Assembly (NCBI GenBank): GCA_027443745.1
Contig: DAIAZB010000574.1
Coordinates: forward strand, 1 to 32,332
From: Thiomonas sp.
GTDB taxonomy: Bacteria; Pseudomonadota; Gammaproteobacteria; Burkholderiales; Burkholderiaceae
Direction: 5' to 3'
Length of the DNA: 32,332 nt
The notes beneath the pieces were generated by a model. It worked only from the letters and a program-made list of their open reading frames with translations, was not told where the DNA came from and did no database searches. The translations under genes and the position numbers were made by a program. Below, piece by piece: positions 7,213 to 15,245 of the stretch. Within the stretch, counting starts at the first letter, position 1; each line of letters opens with the position of its first letter.

Positions 7213-8129
7213 TCCTCCGCGATGACATCGAGCAAGGCACGGAGGCCTGGCATGCTTGGCGCTCGCGTGGCATAGGATCTTCCGATGTCGTGGTGATCGC
7301 CATGCACATCGGCCTGATCGAACGGCAGTCGTGGGCGTCCAGCATCACCGACCTTTACGAGGAGAAAGTCGGGCTGGTCGCGCACGAGAGCCTGGATAAC
7401 TGGCGCATGCGTCGTGGCCACACCGGCGAAGGATTCGTTCGCGCCGTCGCGGCGCGGCGGCTTGGTGAAGAGTTCAGCCCCAAGTGCATCGAAATGGGTG
7501 AGGACGTCCCCGAGATGCGGGTGTCGCTGGACGGCCTGAACTTCATGGGCTATCACGTCCTGGAGTGCAAGAACCCCAGCGGAAAGGTCCATGATCTCGC
7601 GCTGCAAGGCGAGGTCGTGAGCTACTACCAACCGCAGATCTGCCACCAGGGTATCTGCACGTTCGGTCACCCCGAAAGCTGGAAGCGTGACGAGCGCCTG
7701 ATCACCTTCGCCAGCGGTGCTCCGGAACATCCGGACGAGGCGCGTCGCGTCGCACTCGTCACGCGCGATGTCTACGACTACCGCGAGATGGCGCTGTCGC
7801 TCTACCCGGCCGTGATGGACTTCATTCAGTGCGTCCGCGAGAAGACCCCGCCCCTCGGCGAGGACTTCATGGCGGCGGCCACGATGTTCCGGATGGCCAA
7901 GACCCGCGAAAACGAGGCGAAAACGCTCAGCAATGAGGCGCGCGCCAAGATGCTCGGGATCGTCGAAAAGCTGGGCCTGACCAACGCCCGCGGCAACGGC
8001 GTGTCCGTGTCGTGGTTCCCCGAATCATGGGAATACGACTTCGCGGCCTACGCGAAGAGCCTCAATCCCGCGGCCGAACAGATCGAGCCGTTCAAGAAAG
8101 CACGCAAGCCCTACTGGGTGGTCAAGTGA
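7209..8129 (+). CDS. YqaJ/lambda-exonuclease-family nuclease
   Basis: This 306-residue protein is a probable PD-(D/E)XK exonuclease of the YqaJ viral recombinase family, which resects dsDNA to feed a single-strand annealing protein. The N-terminus QGTEAWHAWRSRGIGSSD matches the family's opening helix and SSD turn. A conserved acidic position occurs in MRRGHTGEGF near residue 72. The nuclease core SLDGLN (Asp near 107) then LECKNPSG (E118-x-K120) is clear. YYQPQICHQ near 140-148 matches the Q-x-Q helix. The last ~80 residues are helical. The start at 7209 is set by the ATGA overlap with the upstream gene; a longer frame to 7155 lacks support. It is the third gene of a coupled operon and lies 1.6 kb from the tandem annealing protein, giving a Red-like exonuclease/annealase pair. 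Confidence 0.82.
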   Translation: MILRDDIEQGTEAWHAWRSRGIGSSDVVVIAMHIGLIERQSWASSITDLYEEKVGLVAHESLDNWRMRRGHTGEGFVRAVAARRLGEEFSPKCIEMGEDVPEMRVSLDGLNFMGYHVLECKNPSGKVHDLALQGEVVSYYQPQICHQGICTFGHPESWKRDERLITFASGAPEHPDEARRVALVTRDVYDYREMALSLYPAVMDFIQCVREKTPPLGEDFMAAATMFRMAKTRENEAKTLSNEARAKMLGIVEKLGLTNARGNGVSVSWFPESWEYDFAAYAKSLNPAAEQIEPFKKARKPYWVVK

Positions 8130-8155
8130 CCTACACGGAAGGCGGAGAACCCAAG

Positions 8156-8461
8156 ATGAAACAAAAGGACTACCACCATCACCCGCGGTTGCATCCGCAC
8201 CACGGTGACCCGGCTGGGTCGGCGCTCGCGAACGGTCAGCGCGTCCGCAACGCAAGCGTCCCGCCACCGAGCGCGACCGCCGTAAAAACTGCGTTGCGAA
8301 GCGTCGAAATGCTCGGCGGCTCGATCGACGAGAGCAACCTGCTCGCGCACGCGCTTGGTGACCGGCGTCTTGCTTATCGACAGGACCTGCGTCAGATCGC
8401 GTTGGGCATGGCCGATGTATCCATCGTCCATCGCTTGCACGAAGCGGTCGGCTCGCAGTAA
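8156..8461 (+). CDS. Small hypothetical protein, His-rich N-terminus
   Basis: This 101-residue ORF has its ATG at 8156 preceded by GGCGGAG at 8141-8147, 26 bases after the nuclease stop, so it is probably the last gene of that operon. The N-terminus has a cluster of histidines (HHHPRLHPHHGD). The remainder is helical (ATAVKTALRSVEML, RRLAYRQDLRQIALGMAD). A strong terminator follows immediately. The frame extends back into the nuclease gene but that part is a shadow. The function is unknown; metal binding through the histidines is speculation. Confidence 0.55.
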   Translation: MKQKDYHHHPRLHPHHGDPAGSALANGQRVRNASVPPPSATAVKTALRSVEMLGGSIDESNLLAHALGDRRLAYRQDLRQIALGMADVSIVHRLHEAVGSQ

Positions 8462-8469
8462 CCACCCCC

Positions 8470-8502
8470 ACCCCCTCGGCCATTCCGGTCGAGGGGGTCT
8501 TT
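8470..8502 (+). terminator. Intrinsic terminator of the exonuclease operon
   Basis: ACCCCCTCG at 8470-8478 pairs with CGAGGGGGT at 8490-8498 and is followed by CTTTCGTT, nine bases after the previous stop. Confidence 0.78.
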
Positions 8503-8525
8503 CGTTCTGAGTCGGAGTTCAAAGC

Positions 8526-9080
8526 ATGAGATACGGCACCGCAGTTGAAAGTCTCGCAGCGGCCCTTTACAGCGCCTGCTGCGTCGACTTGCCTGACGTG
8601 GTCTACGAAGATCGCGACTGGGACGCTTACCACACGCTTGTTGCTGGGATGTCACGCAAAGATCTGAGGGCGATGCATTCTCGAGAGGAGTCCACAGGCC
8701 AGCGCGAGGGCGCCCGCATCACGCGCCAGCGCCGGCCGGCTCCTGCCGAATGCACCGTATTGCTGTTCCCGCAGACGTGGCCCAGCACGGCCATTGGCTT
8801 CGGTGGAATAGCCGGCCAGGCCCTCACTGAGGCCTACACGGTCGTGGTGACAAACGATGCCGATGGGTGCTCGGCGGTCTATTCCGGCGGGCGACTCGCC
8901 TACCTGGTTCCGGCAGCCGCGGCAGAACGGGAGGCTTTCGACGGATACCTGAAAGGGTGGAGCATGCCCTCAGTTGATGCAGCCCTGCGCCAACATGGTT
9001 GGAGCCCTGCTCAGACCCCACCGATCGCGTGCGTTGCGCGCAAGAAGACGCGCCGGCGTGATCTTACGGAGAAAAGCTGA
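8526..9080 (+). CDS. Hypothetical protein coupled to traB-like gene
   Basis: This 184-residue protein starts at the ATG at 8526 with GGAG about nine bases upstream. The N-terminal half is helical and charged. The second half has a beta-rich stretch (CTVLLFPQTWPSTAIGF, TVVVTNDADGCSAVYSGGRLAYLV) that looks like a compact sensor or immunity-type fold, and the C-terminus is basic. No family is recognised. Its TGA overlaps the next ATG as TGATG at 9078-9082, so it is translationally coupled to the TraB-like protein and may act with it in transfer. Confidence 0.6.
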   Translation: MRYGTAVESLAAALYSACCVDLPDVVYEDRDWDAYHTLVAGMSRKDLRAMHSREESTGQREGARITRQRRPAPAECTVLLFPQTWPSTAIGFGGIAGQALTEAYTVVVTNDADGCSAVYSGGRLAYLVPAAAAEREAFDGYLKGWSMPSVDAALRQHGWSPAQTPPIACVARKKTRRRDLTEKS

Positions 9081-10498
9081 TGGGTGTCCCCATGAAGTCA
9101 GGCTTGCTCGCCGACGCGGCTGACGCAGAACCCATGCTTCAGCGCGCGCTGCGCCTTATCCGACGTCACGAAAATGCCCTTCGCGGGCTTGGCGTGTTGG
9201 CCGCAGGCGCCGGAGGCGCATGGTCGGCTTTCCTGGCGACTCCTGGATTCCGATTCGCCCCTTGGTCGTTGCCCTACGGCTTCACCGTTGGTCTGCTCCT
9301 GCTGCTGTTTGGCTTGCTCCTGGTGCGTGTGCGCACGCATGGCGTGCTGCTGCTTGCCGGCTGGTACGGCGTGGCGACATCGGCGATACCATGCATCTGG
9401 GCGCGTTACTACGGTGCAGGCATGCTTCCTGGTGGCGGTTCCCTGGAAGGTGCTGGCGCCTGGGTGCTGCTGGTGGCCATGCTGTCACTGCCAGCCTATC
9501 TCGTCCCGGCCGCCTGGGTGCGGCGCGTGCCGGCCGCCGGCGTCCTCCTGTCCATGCTGCTCGCTGCCGTTCCTCCGCTCGGGTTGTTCGGCATGGCGAC
9601 GCCGTGGCTTACCGCCGGCGCGCTGCTGCCAGGAGTGGGTGGGTTCTGGCACGGCTGGATTGCACTGGCGCTGCTCGTGGCGCTCATGGTCTCAGTGGGA
9701 CTGGTTCGCAATGAAGACCGGATCGGAAAGCTGGTGTTCCTGCTGGGCGTGGCGCTGTTCGGCGTGAGTATCGTCCTTGGCGTTCGTGCGCCGGCTCCAC
9801 AGCTCGCCGCCGGCGCTGGCGGACCTGGCCACTGGCGCATCTGGGCCATGCAGGAGCATCTGGGTGAAGTCCCTGACGCGGATCAGCATTTCGATGCCTA
9901 TTACGCCTTCGAGAAGGACTTGCGCGCGCAGGTGCGCGCGGCGCTTGACGAGGGCGCACGCCTGATTGTGACACCCGAGGGCATGGACCCTCACTGGAAC
10001 GCAGGGGAAGCTCTGGAATGGTCCGATGTCGCCGCCCTGGCGCGTCAGCGGCACGCCACGGTGCTACTTGGCATTTATCGGCCACTGCCGCGTACGGCCC
10101 CCGGCCCAGCCGACTGGCAGGACGGGTTGCTGGATCTCGGCAGTGGAGCTTTCTACCCGGATCGCATCGCTCAGCCGATCTCGATGTGGCGGCCGTGGGC
10201 GGCGGCGTCAATTGGTTCCTTCCCGCTCAACACCAGCAGGCATTCGATGATAGAGACGCCCTACGGGCGCGCGGCCTACCTGCTGTGCTACGAGGAGCTT
10301 CTGGTTTGGCCGGTGGCGGGCCAGATGCTGCCGTGGCGTGCAGCCCATCCGAAGCTTCTGATCAGCGCGGCGAACCAATGGTTCGTCAACGGGCCGCACA
10401 GCTGGCTGGGGCGCACCCAGTCACGCAGCGTGCGCATGCAGGCACTCCTGTGGAACCTGCCGTTGCTGCGCTCTGCCAACTGGGCGGCACCGCAGTGA
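9080..10498 (+). CDS. traB: TraB-like conjugal transfer protein (membrane nitrilase-fold)
   Basis: This 472-residue membrane protein has about six to eight hydrophobic segments in the first ~240 residues, followed by a carbon-nitrogen hydrolase domain. That architecture is shared by apolipoprotein N-acyltransferase and by TraB of Ti-type plasmids, where TraB promotes conjugation by an unclear mechanism. The expected catalytic Glu is in VTPEGMDPHW (near residue 298) and the Cys in YLLCYEELL (near 402). The middle Lys of the Glu-Lys-Cys triad is not apparent: the corresponding stretch reads FYPDRIAQPISMWRPW. TraB rather than Lnt is preferred from the MWRPW segment, the accessory context and the short coupled partner upstream. 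An acyltransferase-like activity cannot be ruled out. The terminal NWAAPQ is close to the stop, so the C-terminus is short. Confidence 0.65.
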   Translation: MGVPMKSGLLADAADAEPMLQRALRLIRRHENALRGLGVLAAGAGGAWSAFLATPGFRFAPWSLPYGFTVGLLLLLFGLLLVRVRTHGVLLLAGWYGVATSAIPCIWARYYGAGMLPGGGSLEGAGAWVLLVAMLSLPAYLVPAAWVRRVPAAGVLLSMLLAAVPPLGLFGMATPWLTAGALLPGVGGFWHGWIALALLVALMVSVGLVRNEDRIGKLVFLLGVALFGVSIVLGVRAPAPQLAAGAGGPGHWRIWAMQEHLGEVPDADQHFDAYYAFEKDLRAQVRAALDEGARLIVTPEGMDPHWNAGEALEWSDVAALARQRHATVLLGIYRPLPRTAPGPADWQDGLLDLGSGAFYPDRIAQPISMWRPWAAASIGSFPLNTSRHSMIETPYGRAAYLLCYEELLVWPVAGQMLPWRAAHPKLLISAANQWFVNGPHSWLGRTQSRSVRMQALLWNLPLLRSANWAAPQ

Positions 10499-10578
10499 CC
10501 TGTCCGGCCGATCTTGCAAGACTCGGTATGGACAACTTCCCGGAACCCGCTAGTTCGGCGGATATCAGGAGGTCTTCA

Positions 10579-11532
10579 ATGGGAGCCAGTGTATTCCGGG
10601 CGTGCCAGGTCGCTGCTTATCGCACGGCCGCAGGCACTCCGATCTACATCCTCCTTGAGGATGGGTACGACAAAAAAGACGGCCCGGCGCGATCGCGTTG
10701 GGTGTGCGCGGCCTTCGGCCGCTGGGTCGACGTTTTGCGCTGGATCATGATCGCGGCGAACTCGGTCGGCGACGGCATGCTGCAGAGTGTCGGCGGCAAG
10801 ATTACCCAATATGGGTATCTGCGCCAGTGGATCGAGGCGGCGCGAGTGCCGCTGGAAATCCCAGCTCACAAACTCCTCGGCGGATCTGGCGTGTTACGCG
10901 TTGAACCGTTCAAGGGCTTCGACTGGTGGGAGGAGTCCAAGGTTGAGGCGGAAGCGCATAACGCTCTGATCCGCGATGCGCTGGCTCGGCATCCTGGGAA
11001 TGAACGGCGGCTTGCCGACTTCGGTTCTGGCCAAGAGATCACCTTCTCGCTCTTCGAGGACGGGGAAATGCTGCTCGACATCATGGGTGATATCGCGATT
11101 CCCGACGCTTCGCGGCTGCGCATTGCGCCATGGCGCATGAGCCTGATTCCCGACAAGGTCAGCGGCGGAGATCCCAACTGCGCGCTCAGCCCGTTCCCGA
11201 TCGATACGGTCACACTGTGCCAAGCGAAGCAAAAGCTCACACAGTTCTTCAAAGATCAGCTCCTGCAGGTGGCCGTGCTGGAACATTCCCCCGGAACGCC
11301 CTGGAACGACCGCTTTGAGCTGAGGCACGCTTTCGCCCCGCTCGATCGACATGCGATCCTGAAGGGGAGTCGAAACCGTATCGCGCGCGACTTGCTGCAG
11401 TGGGTGGCGGCAGATTGCTCTGCTTTCGTGCATAACACTCAGTTCCCTGCTGCGGCGCGGCACTTCGACGGGCTGATCCACGCGCTCTGCGATGACGCGC
11501 TTCTCGATTGCCCCGGTGAACGGGCCGCCTGA
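10579..11532 (+). CDS. Hypothetical protein, 317 residues
   Basis: The start at 10579 is chosen for the perfect AGGAGG at 10567-10572; the frame runs far upstream into traB but that is a shadow. The protein is of mixed alpha/beta character, without signal peptide or membrane helix. Recognisable local features are YILLEDGYDKKDGPARSRW near the N-terminus, a Trp-rich FKGFDWWEESK segment in the middle, and a helical C-terminus. No motif allows a family call. It lies 80 bases after the TraB-like gene and is followed by a strong terminator, so it is either the last gene of the traB unit or has its own promoter. Confidence 0.65.
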   Translation: MGASVFRACQVAAYRTAAGTPIYILLEDGYDKKDGPARSRWVCAAFGRWVDVLRWIMIAANSVGDGMLQSVGGKITQYGYLRQWIEAARVPLEIPAHKLLGGSGVLRVEPFKGFDWWEESKVEAEAHNALIRDALARHPGNERRLADFGSGQEITFSLFEDGEMLLDIMGDIAIPDASRLRIAPWRMSLIPDKVSGGDPNCALSPFPIDTVTLCQAKQKLTQFFKDQLLQVAVLEHSPGTPWNDRFELRHAFAPLDRHAILKGSRNRIARDLLQWVAADCSAFVHNTQFPAAARHFDGLIHALCDDALLDCPGERAA

Positions 11533-11542
11533 CCTGATGCTC

Positions 11543-11573
11543 AACGCGCCACCCATTCGGGTGGCGCGTTTTC
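11543..11573 (+). terminator. Intrinsic terminator of the traB region
   Basis: AACGCGCCACCC at 11543-11554 pairs perfectly with GGGTGGCGCGTT at 11559-11570 around ATTC and is followed by Ts. Confidence 0.88.
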
Positions 11574-11670
11574 ACTTCTTGCCGCGCCCAATCTTGCAAT
11601 CCATGGAAAAGACAACTGGCGTGATACCCGGCCGTACTAGAGGTTCGGGAGGCGTGAATGGACCTGAAAG

Positions 11671-11687
11671 GCCATTTATTGTATAAT
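11671..11687 (+). promoter_or_regulatory. TGTATAAT promoter box before the PLD nuclease gene
   Basis: GCCATTTATTGTATAAT carries a perfect TATAAT at 11682-11687. The start codon follows 18 bases later, giving a leader of only about a dozen bases. It is the same motif as at 5650, 6284 and (minus strand) 21330. Confidence 0.6.
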
Positions 11688-11705
11688 GTTCACGGAGCCA
11701 ACATC

Positions 11706-12503
11706 ATGATCAAACGCATGCTCGAGTGGATACTGATCGGCGGGCTCATCCGCATGGTCTTCCGCTTCGTCTTCTTCATCATCATCATCGCGATCCTCTT
11801 CGCGACGCTGTCAGGACACAGCCCCATGCAGGGCTTCAACGGGGTCGTCCATGGCATCGAACGCGGCGTCAGCGGTTTTCAGCACGGCCTCAACGAGGGT
11901 TCGTCGAACGGGTCGCCGCAGACCGACGCTCGTACGTCCGGTGGCGTGTCGGGCTTCATCCGCAACGCTCGCGCGGCGCTCGACCCCTTCGGTGGCAGTT
12001 CCGCCGCCATGCCGGCGCAGTCCATCGGCGGCGCTGGCGGAACCACCGTCCAAGCCGGCTTCTCGCCGGGCGACGCGGAAGATCTCGTGGTCCGCGCCAT
12101 TGACGGAGCGCATCACAGCATCGACGTCGCGGCTTACAGCTTCACCAGCAAGCCGATTGCAAGGGCGCTGATCAATGCGGTGCGCCGCGGCGTGCACGTT
12201 CGTATCGTGATGGACAAGTCGCAGGAGACCGAGCGTTACACCTCGGCGACGTTCCTGCTCCACGCCGGGGTGCCGGTGAAGATTGACTTTCATTACGCGA
12301 TCATGCACGACAAGTTCCTGGTCATCGACGACGCAATCGTCGAGACGGGCAGCTTCAACTACACGTACTCGGCAGCGCACCGCAATGCGGAAAACGTCAT
12401 CGTCATCCGCAATGACCCCGGCCTTGCCGCCGTCTATGACCGCGAGTGGCACCGTCTGTGGTCCGAGTCGCATGATTATCAGCGTCGCGTGTTGCAAGAC
12501 TGA
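11706..12503 (+). CDS. PLD-family nuclease (Nuc-like), membrane-anchored
   Basis: This 265-residue protein has one long N-terminal hydrophobic helix (about residues 8-38, ILIGGLIRMVF then FFIIIIAILFATL), a Gly/Ser-rich linker, and a phospholipase D-type domain from about residue 120. The single HKD motif HDKFLVID has His201, Lys203 and Asp208 and is followed by GSFNYT, as in bacterial Nuc endonucleases of conjugative plasmids such as pKM101, which work as dimers with one HKD each. The ATG at 11706 follows CGGAG at 11692-11696. The frame continues to 11658 without ribosome site support and across the promoter. The likely location is the inner membrane with the catalytic domain in the periplasm. 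Nuclease rather than lipase activity is inferred from size and context. Confidence 0.82.
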   Translation: MIKRMLEWILIGGLIRMVFRFVFFIIIIAILFATLSGHSPMQGFNGVVHGIERGVSGFQHGLNEGSSNGSPQTDARTSGGVSGFIRNARAALDPFGGSSAAMPAQSIGGAGGTTVQAGFSPGDAEDLVVRAIDGAHHSIDVAAYSFTSKPIARALINAVRRGVHVRIVMDKSQETERYTSATFLLHAGVPVKIDFHYAIMHDKFLVIDDAIVETGSFNYTYSAAHRNAENVIVIRNDPGLAAVYDREWHRLWSESHDYQRRVLQD

Positions 12504-12616
12504 ACCCTTTCCGCGCGTCTTCGGGCGCCGGTTTTCTCGACGGAGCGCTGGCATGGGCTCCGTTCGTTCATGGGTTCTGTGCCGCATCATTCACTACGAA
12601 TACCAAGGAGGACCCC

Positions 12617-14707
12617 ATGCGCAAGCATGGTCTGAAACCGCGCCATCCAGTGATGGCCAGCCTGTTCTGGCCGTGGGCGCTTCTGCTGTCGTGCGCCAGC
12701 GTAACCCTAGATGTCAGGGCGGGGCACCCGACTCCCGTCGCGCTCTATCTCGCATCGGCCGCGCTCGTGGCCACCCTGGGGTTGGCGATCGCCACGGCCA
12801 TGAACGTCGCCCGTCAGGCGGTGCTCTGGAATCGCGGGTCGACCATCGCGCTTCTGCCGACCTTGGTCCTGATCATCGCAACCATCGTGCTCACGCACTC
12901 AAATGCTGAGCGCGACCCCGCCTTCTCCGAAGCGGTCCGCTTGAGCTTCTGGCTCGGGGTCGTTGCGCTGGTGGTGCGCATGTTTCACCGCATCCTGTAT
13001 CCGGATCTCCCCGTTGACGGGTTGCTTTGGGGCCGCACCATTCCCTTCAATCCGCCTGCCCATGTGACGCGCACCTGTGCGCTGGCTCAGGCGCAAAAGT
13101 CCGGGCCGGCGCAGACCCACGATGAGCCGAATGTGAAAACGGCCGAGATCCGCTACAAGGCGGATTCTTCACCCCTGACCTTCAACGACGTGCTGGGCAT
13201 GAACGAGCTCAAGGCAGCCCTGATGGACGCCGCCGGTCAGTATGCCGAGCACGACAAGAATGGCGTACTGCTCCACGGCGCGCCCGGCGGCGGCAAGACG
13301 ATGATCGCGAAAGCCTTCGCCGGCGAACTCGGCATGCCGATCATCGGCACCAGCATTGGCGAGATGGCCAGCAAATGGGTCAACGAGACCACGCAGAACC
13401 TGGGTCAGTTGTTCCGTGATGCGATCGCCCAGGCGCCGTGCGTGTTGTTCATCGACGAAATTGACTCGCTGGTCAGCGAGCGTGTGAAAGGTGGCGGCTA
13501 CGAGGAAAACAAGAACATCGTGGCGGCCTTCCTGACCGGCGCGGTCGATATCCGTTCCCACGAGGTGCTGTTGATCGGCGCGACGAACCTGCTCGACCAT
13601 CTCGACCCGGCCGCGATTCGCGAAGGGCGATTCGACTTCAAGATCGAAATCACCATGCCTGATGCGGCGGCTCGGAGAGGGCTGATTCTCAAACCCCTTG
13701 GCGAGTATGGGGCCACGGTCGATCACGAGGTTCTGGAACGTCTGGTGCGGCGCTGGGCCGGGTTCAACGTGCCCCGCATCCTCGAGGTCGCCACGCGCGC
13801 TTGCGGCAATGCCGGACTGACGCCCCTGGCGGAAGATGGTGCCCGCAATGGCACTCCGCCGACGACGTTGGGATGGGCGTCGTTCTATCAAGCGCTGCGC
13901 CAAGTCCAAGGTCGCAAAGCGGGTGTGCGTGAAGGCGCAAAGCGCATGTCGGAGCTGTTCCTCGATCCCGATGCGCGGCAACGGCTGGAAGGCTTCGCGA
14001 CCCAGTTGCGCGAGATCGATCAAGTCGAGGTCATGGGCGGCTCGATCCCGCGCGGCCTGGTCTTCTACGGTCCGCCGGGTACGGGCAAGACGACCGTCGC
14101 TGCGGCGCTGGCTGCTGAATGCGGGTGGTCGTTCATCTCGCGGTCCGGCTCGGACCTGTTCGAGAACGGCGCCGTGGATGAACTGCAAAAGCAGGCAAGC
14201 GACCTGCGCCCGGCCATCGTGTTCCTCGACGAGGCTGACGACATCCTGGCCAACCGTAGCCGCTCGGGCTACAAGAGCGTCACCAACAAGATCCTGACGC
14301 TGGTCGACGGTGCCGGCGGCAACCTCCCGGACGTGGTCTGGGTGGCAGCGACCAACGACATCCACAGCATGGATCCGGCCGCACTGCGCGGCGGGCGTTT
14401 CGAGCAGAAGATCCTGTTCGGCCCGCCGAGTGGAGAAACGCTGATGGCAATGCTGACCGACTGGACGAACCGCAACCGCGGCTTCGTGGTGGACGATGAC
14501 GCCGGTGATGCGGACGCCGTAGTGCTTGGTTGGGTGGGCCATGTCGCCCCGATCGTCACGGACATGACGTTGGCTGACCTCGGCTCTACGCTCGATGCCG
14601 CGAAGAACATTGCAGTCAGTCGCGCGTTGATGGAGAAGCGGCCGAAAGCCACGATCAGGATCGAGGACGTCCGTATGGCCGCCAGCGAGATTCGCAGTCA
14701 GGACTGA
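12617..14707 (+). CDS. Membrane-anchored tandem AAA+ ATPase
   Basis: This 696-residue protein has three or four hydrophobic helices in residues ~10-125 and then two AAA+ modules. D1 has Walker A GAPGGGKT (about 221-228), Walker B VLFIDEIDS (about 275) and an arginine-finger segment REGRFDFKIEI. D2 has Walker A GPPGTGKT (about 485-492), Walker B IVFLDEADD (about 534) and GGRFEQKI. The layout resembles a Cdc48/FtsH-type unfoldase tethered to the membrane, but no FtsH metalloprotease domain follows. AAGGAGG at 12605-12611 sets the start. It probably pulls apart or remodels protein complexes at the inner membrane, and its place after a membrane nuclease suggests a role in transfer or envelope processes. 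Tandem AAA+ fused to transmembrane helices is uncommon, so the precise role is open. Confidence 0.82.
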   Translation: MRKHGLKPRHPVMASLFWPWALLLSCASVTLDVRAGHPTPVALYLASAALVATLGLAIATAMNVARQAVLWNRGSTIALLPTLVLIIATIVLTHSNAERDPAFSEAVRLSFWLGVVALVVRMFHRILYPDLPVDGLLWGRTIPFNPPAHVTRTCALAQAQKSGPAQTHDEPNVKTAEIRYKADSSPLTFNDVLGMNELKAALMDAAGQYAEHDKNGVLLHGAPGGGKTMIAKAFAGELGMPIIGTSIGEMASKWVNETTQNLGQLFRDAIAQAPCVLFIDEIDSLVSERVKGGGYEENKNIVAAFLTGAVDIRSHEVLLIGATNLLDHLDPAAIREGRFDFKIEITMPDAAARRGLILKPLGEYGATVDHEVLERLVRRWAGFNVPRILEVATRACGNAGLTPLAEDGARNGTPPTTLGWASFYQALRQVQGRKAGVREGAKRMSELFLDPDARQRLEGFATQLREIDQVEVMGGSIPRGLVFYGPPGTGKTTVAAALAAECGWSFISRSGSDLFENGAVDELQKQASDLRPAIVFLDEADDILANRSRSGYKSVTNKILTLVDGAGGNLPDVVWVAATNDIHSMDPAALRGGRFEQKILFGPPSGETLMAMLTDWTNRNRGFVVDDDAGDADAVVLGWVGHVAPIVTDMTLADLGSTLDAAKNIAVSRALMEKRPKATIRIEDVRMAASEIRSQD

Positions 14708-14729
14708 CTGGTCAGATGCCGCACAACAT

Positions 14730-14763
14730 AAACCCCCCAGCGATTATCGCTGGGGGGTTTCTT
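14730..14763. terminator. Strong bidirectional terminator
   Basis: AAACCCCCCAGCG at 14730-14742 pairs perfectly with CGCTGGGGGGTTT at 14748-14760 around ATTAT. It lies between the plus-strand ATPase gene and the minus-strand cluster that ends at 14890 and could stop both. The remaining 14764-14889 shows no gene. Confidence 0.85.
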
Positions 14764-14889
14764 CGTGGTGGCTGCGGTGCCCGCTCATCGGCCCGGCAAA
14801 CTGAAGCTGGCGTGCCAGCACCATGGTCAATGCACGGAGAAACAAGGCAGGGTGGCCTGCGATCGCCGACTCACCCTGACCTGCCTCAA

Positions 14890-15245
14890 TCAGGTCGGTT
14901 GGCCTTGGTAGTAATGCTTGAACGCAATCCGCAATACGTCCGGGTTGCATCCAGCCTTCAGCGCAGCTCGCTCGTACATCTCGATGATCGGGATTGTTTC
15001 ACCCCTGTGCATCTGCTCGATGTAGGCCGAGAGCGCTTGCAGTGGCGTGCGATTGGGTTCATCAACCTCGCTGATTGCGCCAGAGCGCGCGGTGATGGAG
15101 CCGGTAGGGGACTCGAGATCGAATGGTGTGATGTGCTGTAAACCGCATGATTCGCACAATCCATTTCCGGCATGCCATCGTACTCATCGATCCATGTCTC
15201 TCCATACTGTGGGCACTCGTAATAGTTGATGCTGGTGTCGCTCAT
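14890..15245 (-). pseudogene. Frameshifted zinc-ribbon small protein
   Basis: On the minus strand an ATG at 15245, with GGAG at 15254-15257, opens a frame reading MSDTSINYYECPQYGETW then DEYDGMPEMD. Small zinc-ribbon proteins of this type continue with a second Cys-x-x-Cys and RHISP-like residues. Here that continuation (CESCGLQHITPFDLES) lies in another frame. The point of change is TGTGC at 15155-15158, and removing one TG restores D-C-E-S-C-G and a ~117-residue protein ending at 14890. The first ribbon knuckle is CPQY, so its second Cys appears mutated to Tyr. Both lesions argue for a decaying gene. It overlaps the upstream gene by ATGA, so it was the third gene of a minus-strand operon. 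Sequencing error is less likely because the change is not in a homopolymer. Confidence 0.6.

Noticed and set aside
10018..10578. N-terminal extension of the 317-residue protein into the traB-like gene
   Set aside because: The extension is Arg/Pro-rich shadow sequence of traB, while AGGAGG at 10567 marks the start at 10579.
13169..14542. 457-residue open frame on the minus strand
   Set aside because: It lies fully opposite the double AAA+ ATPase, whose motifs are unmistakable.
14744..14950. Small minus-strand ORF over the terminator at 14730
   Set aside because: It runs into the strong hairpin and overlaps the end of the better-supported zinc-ribbon frame.
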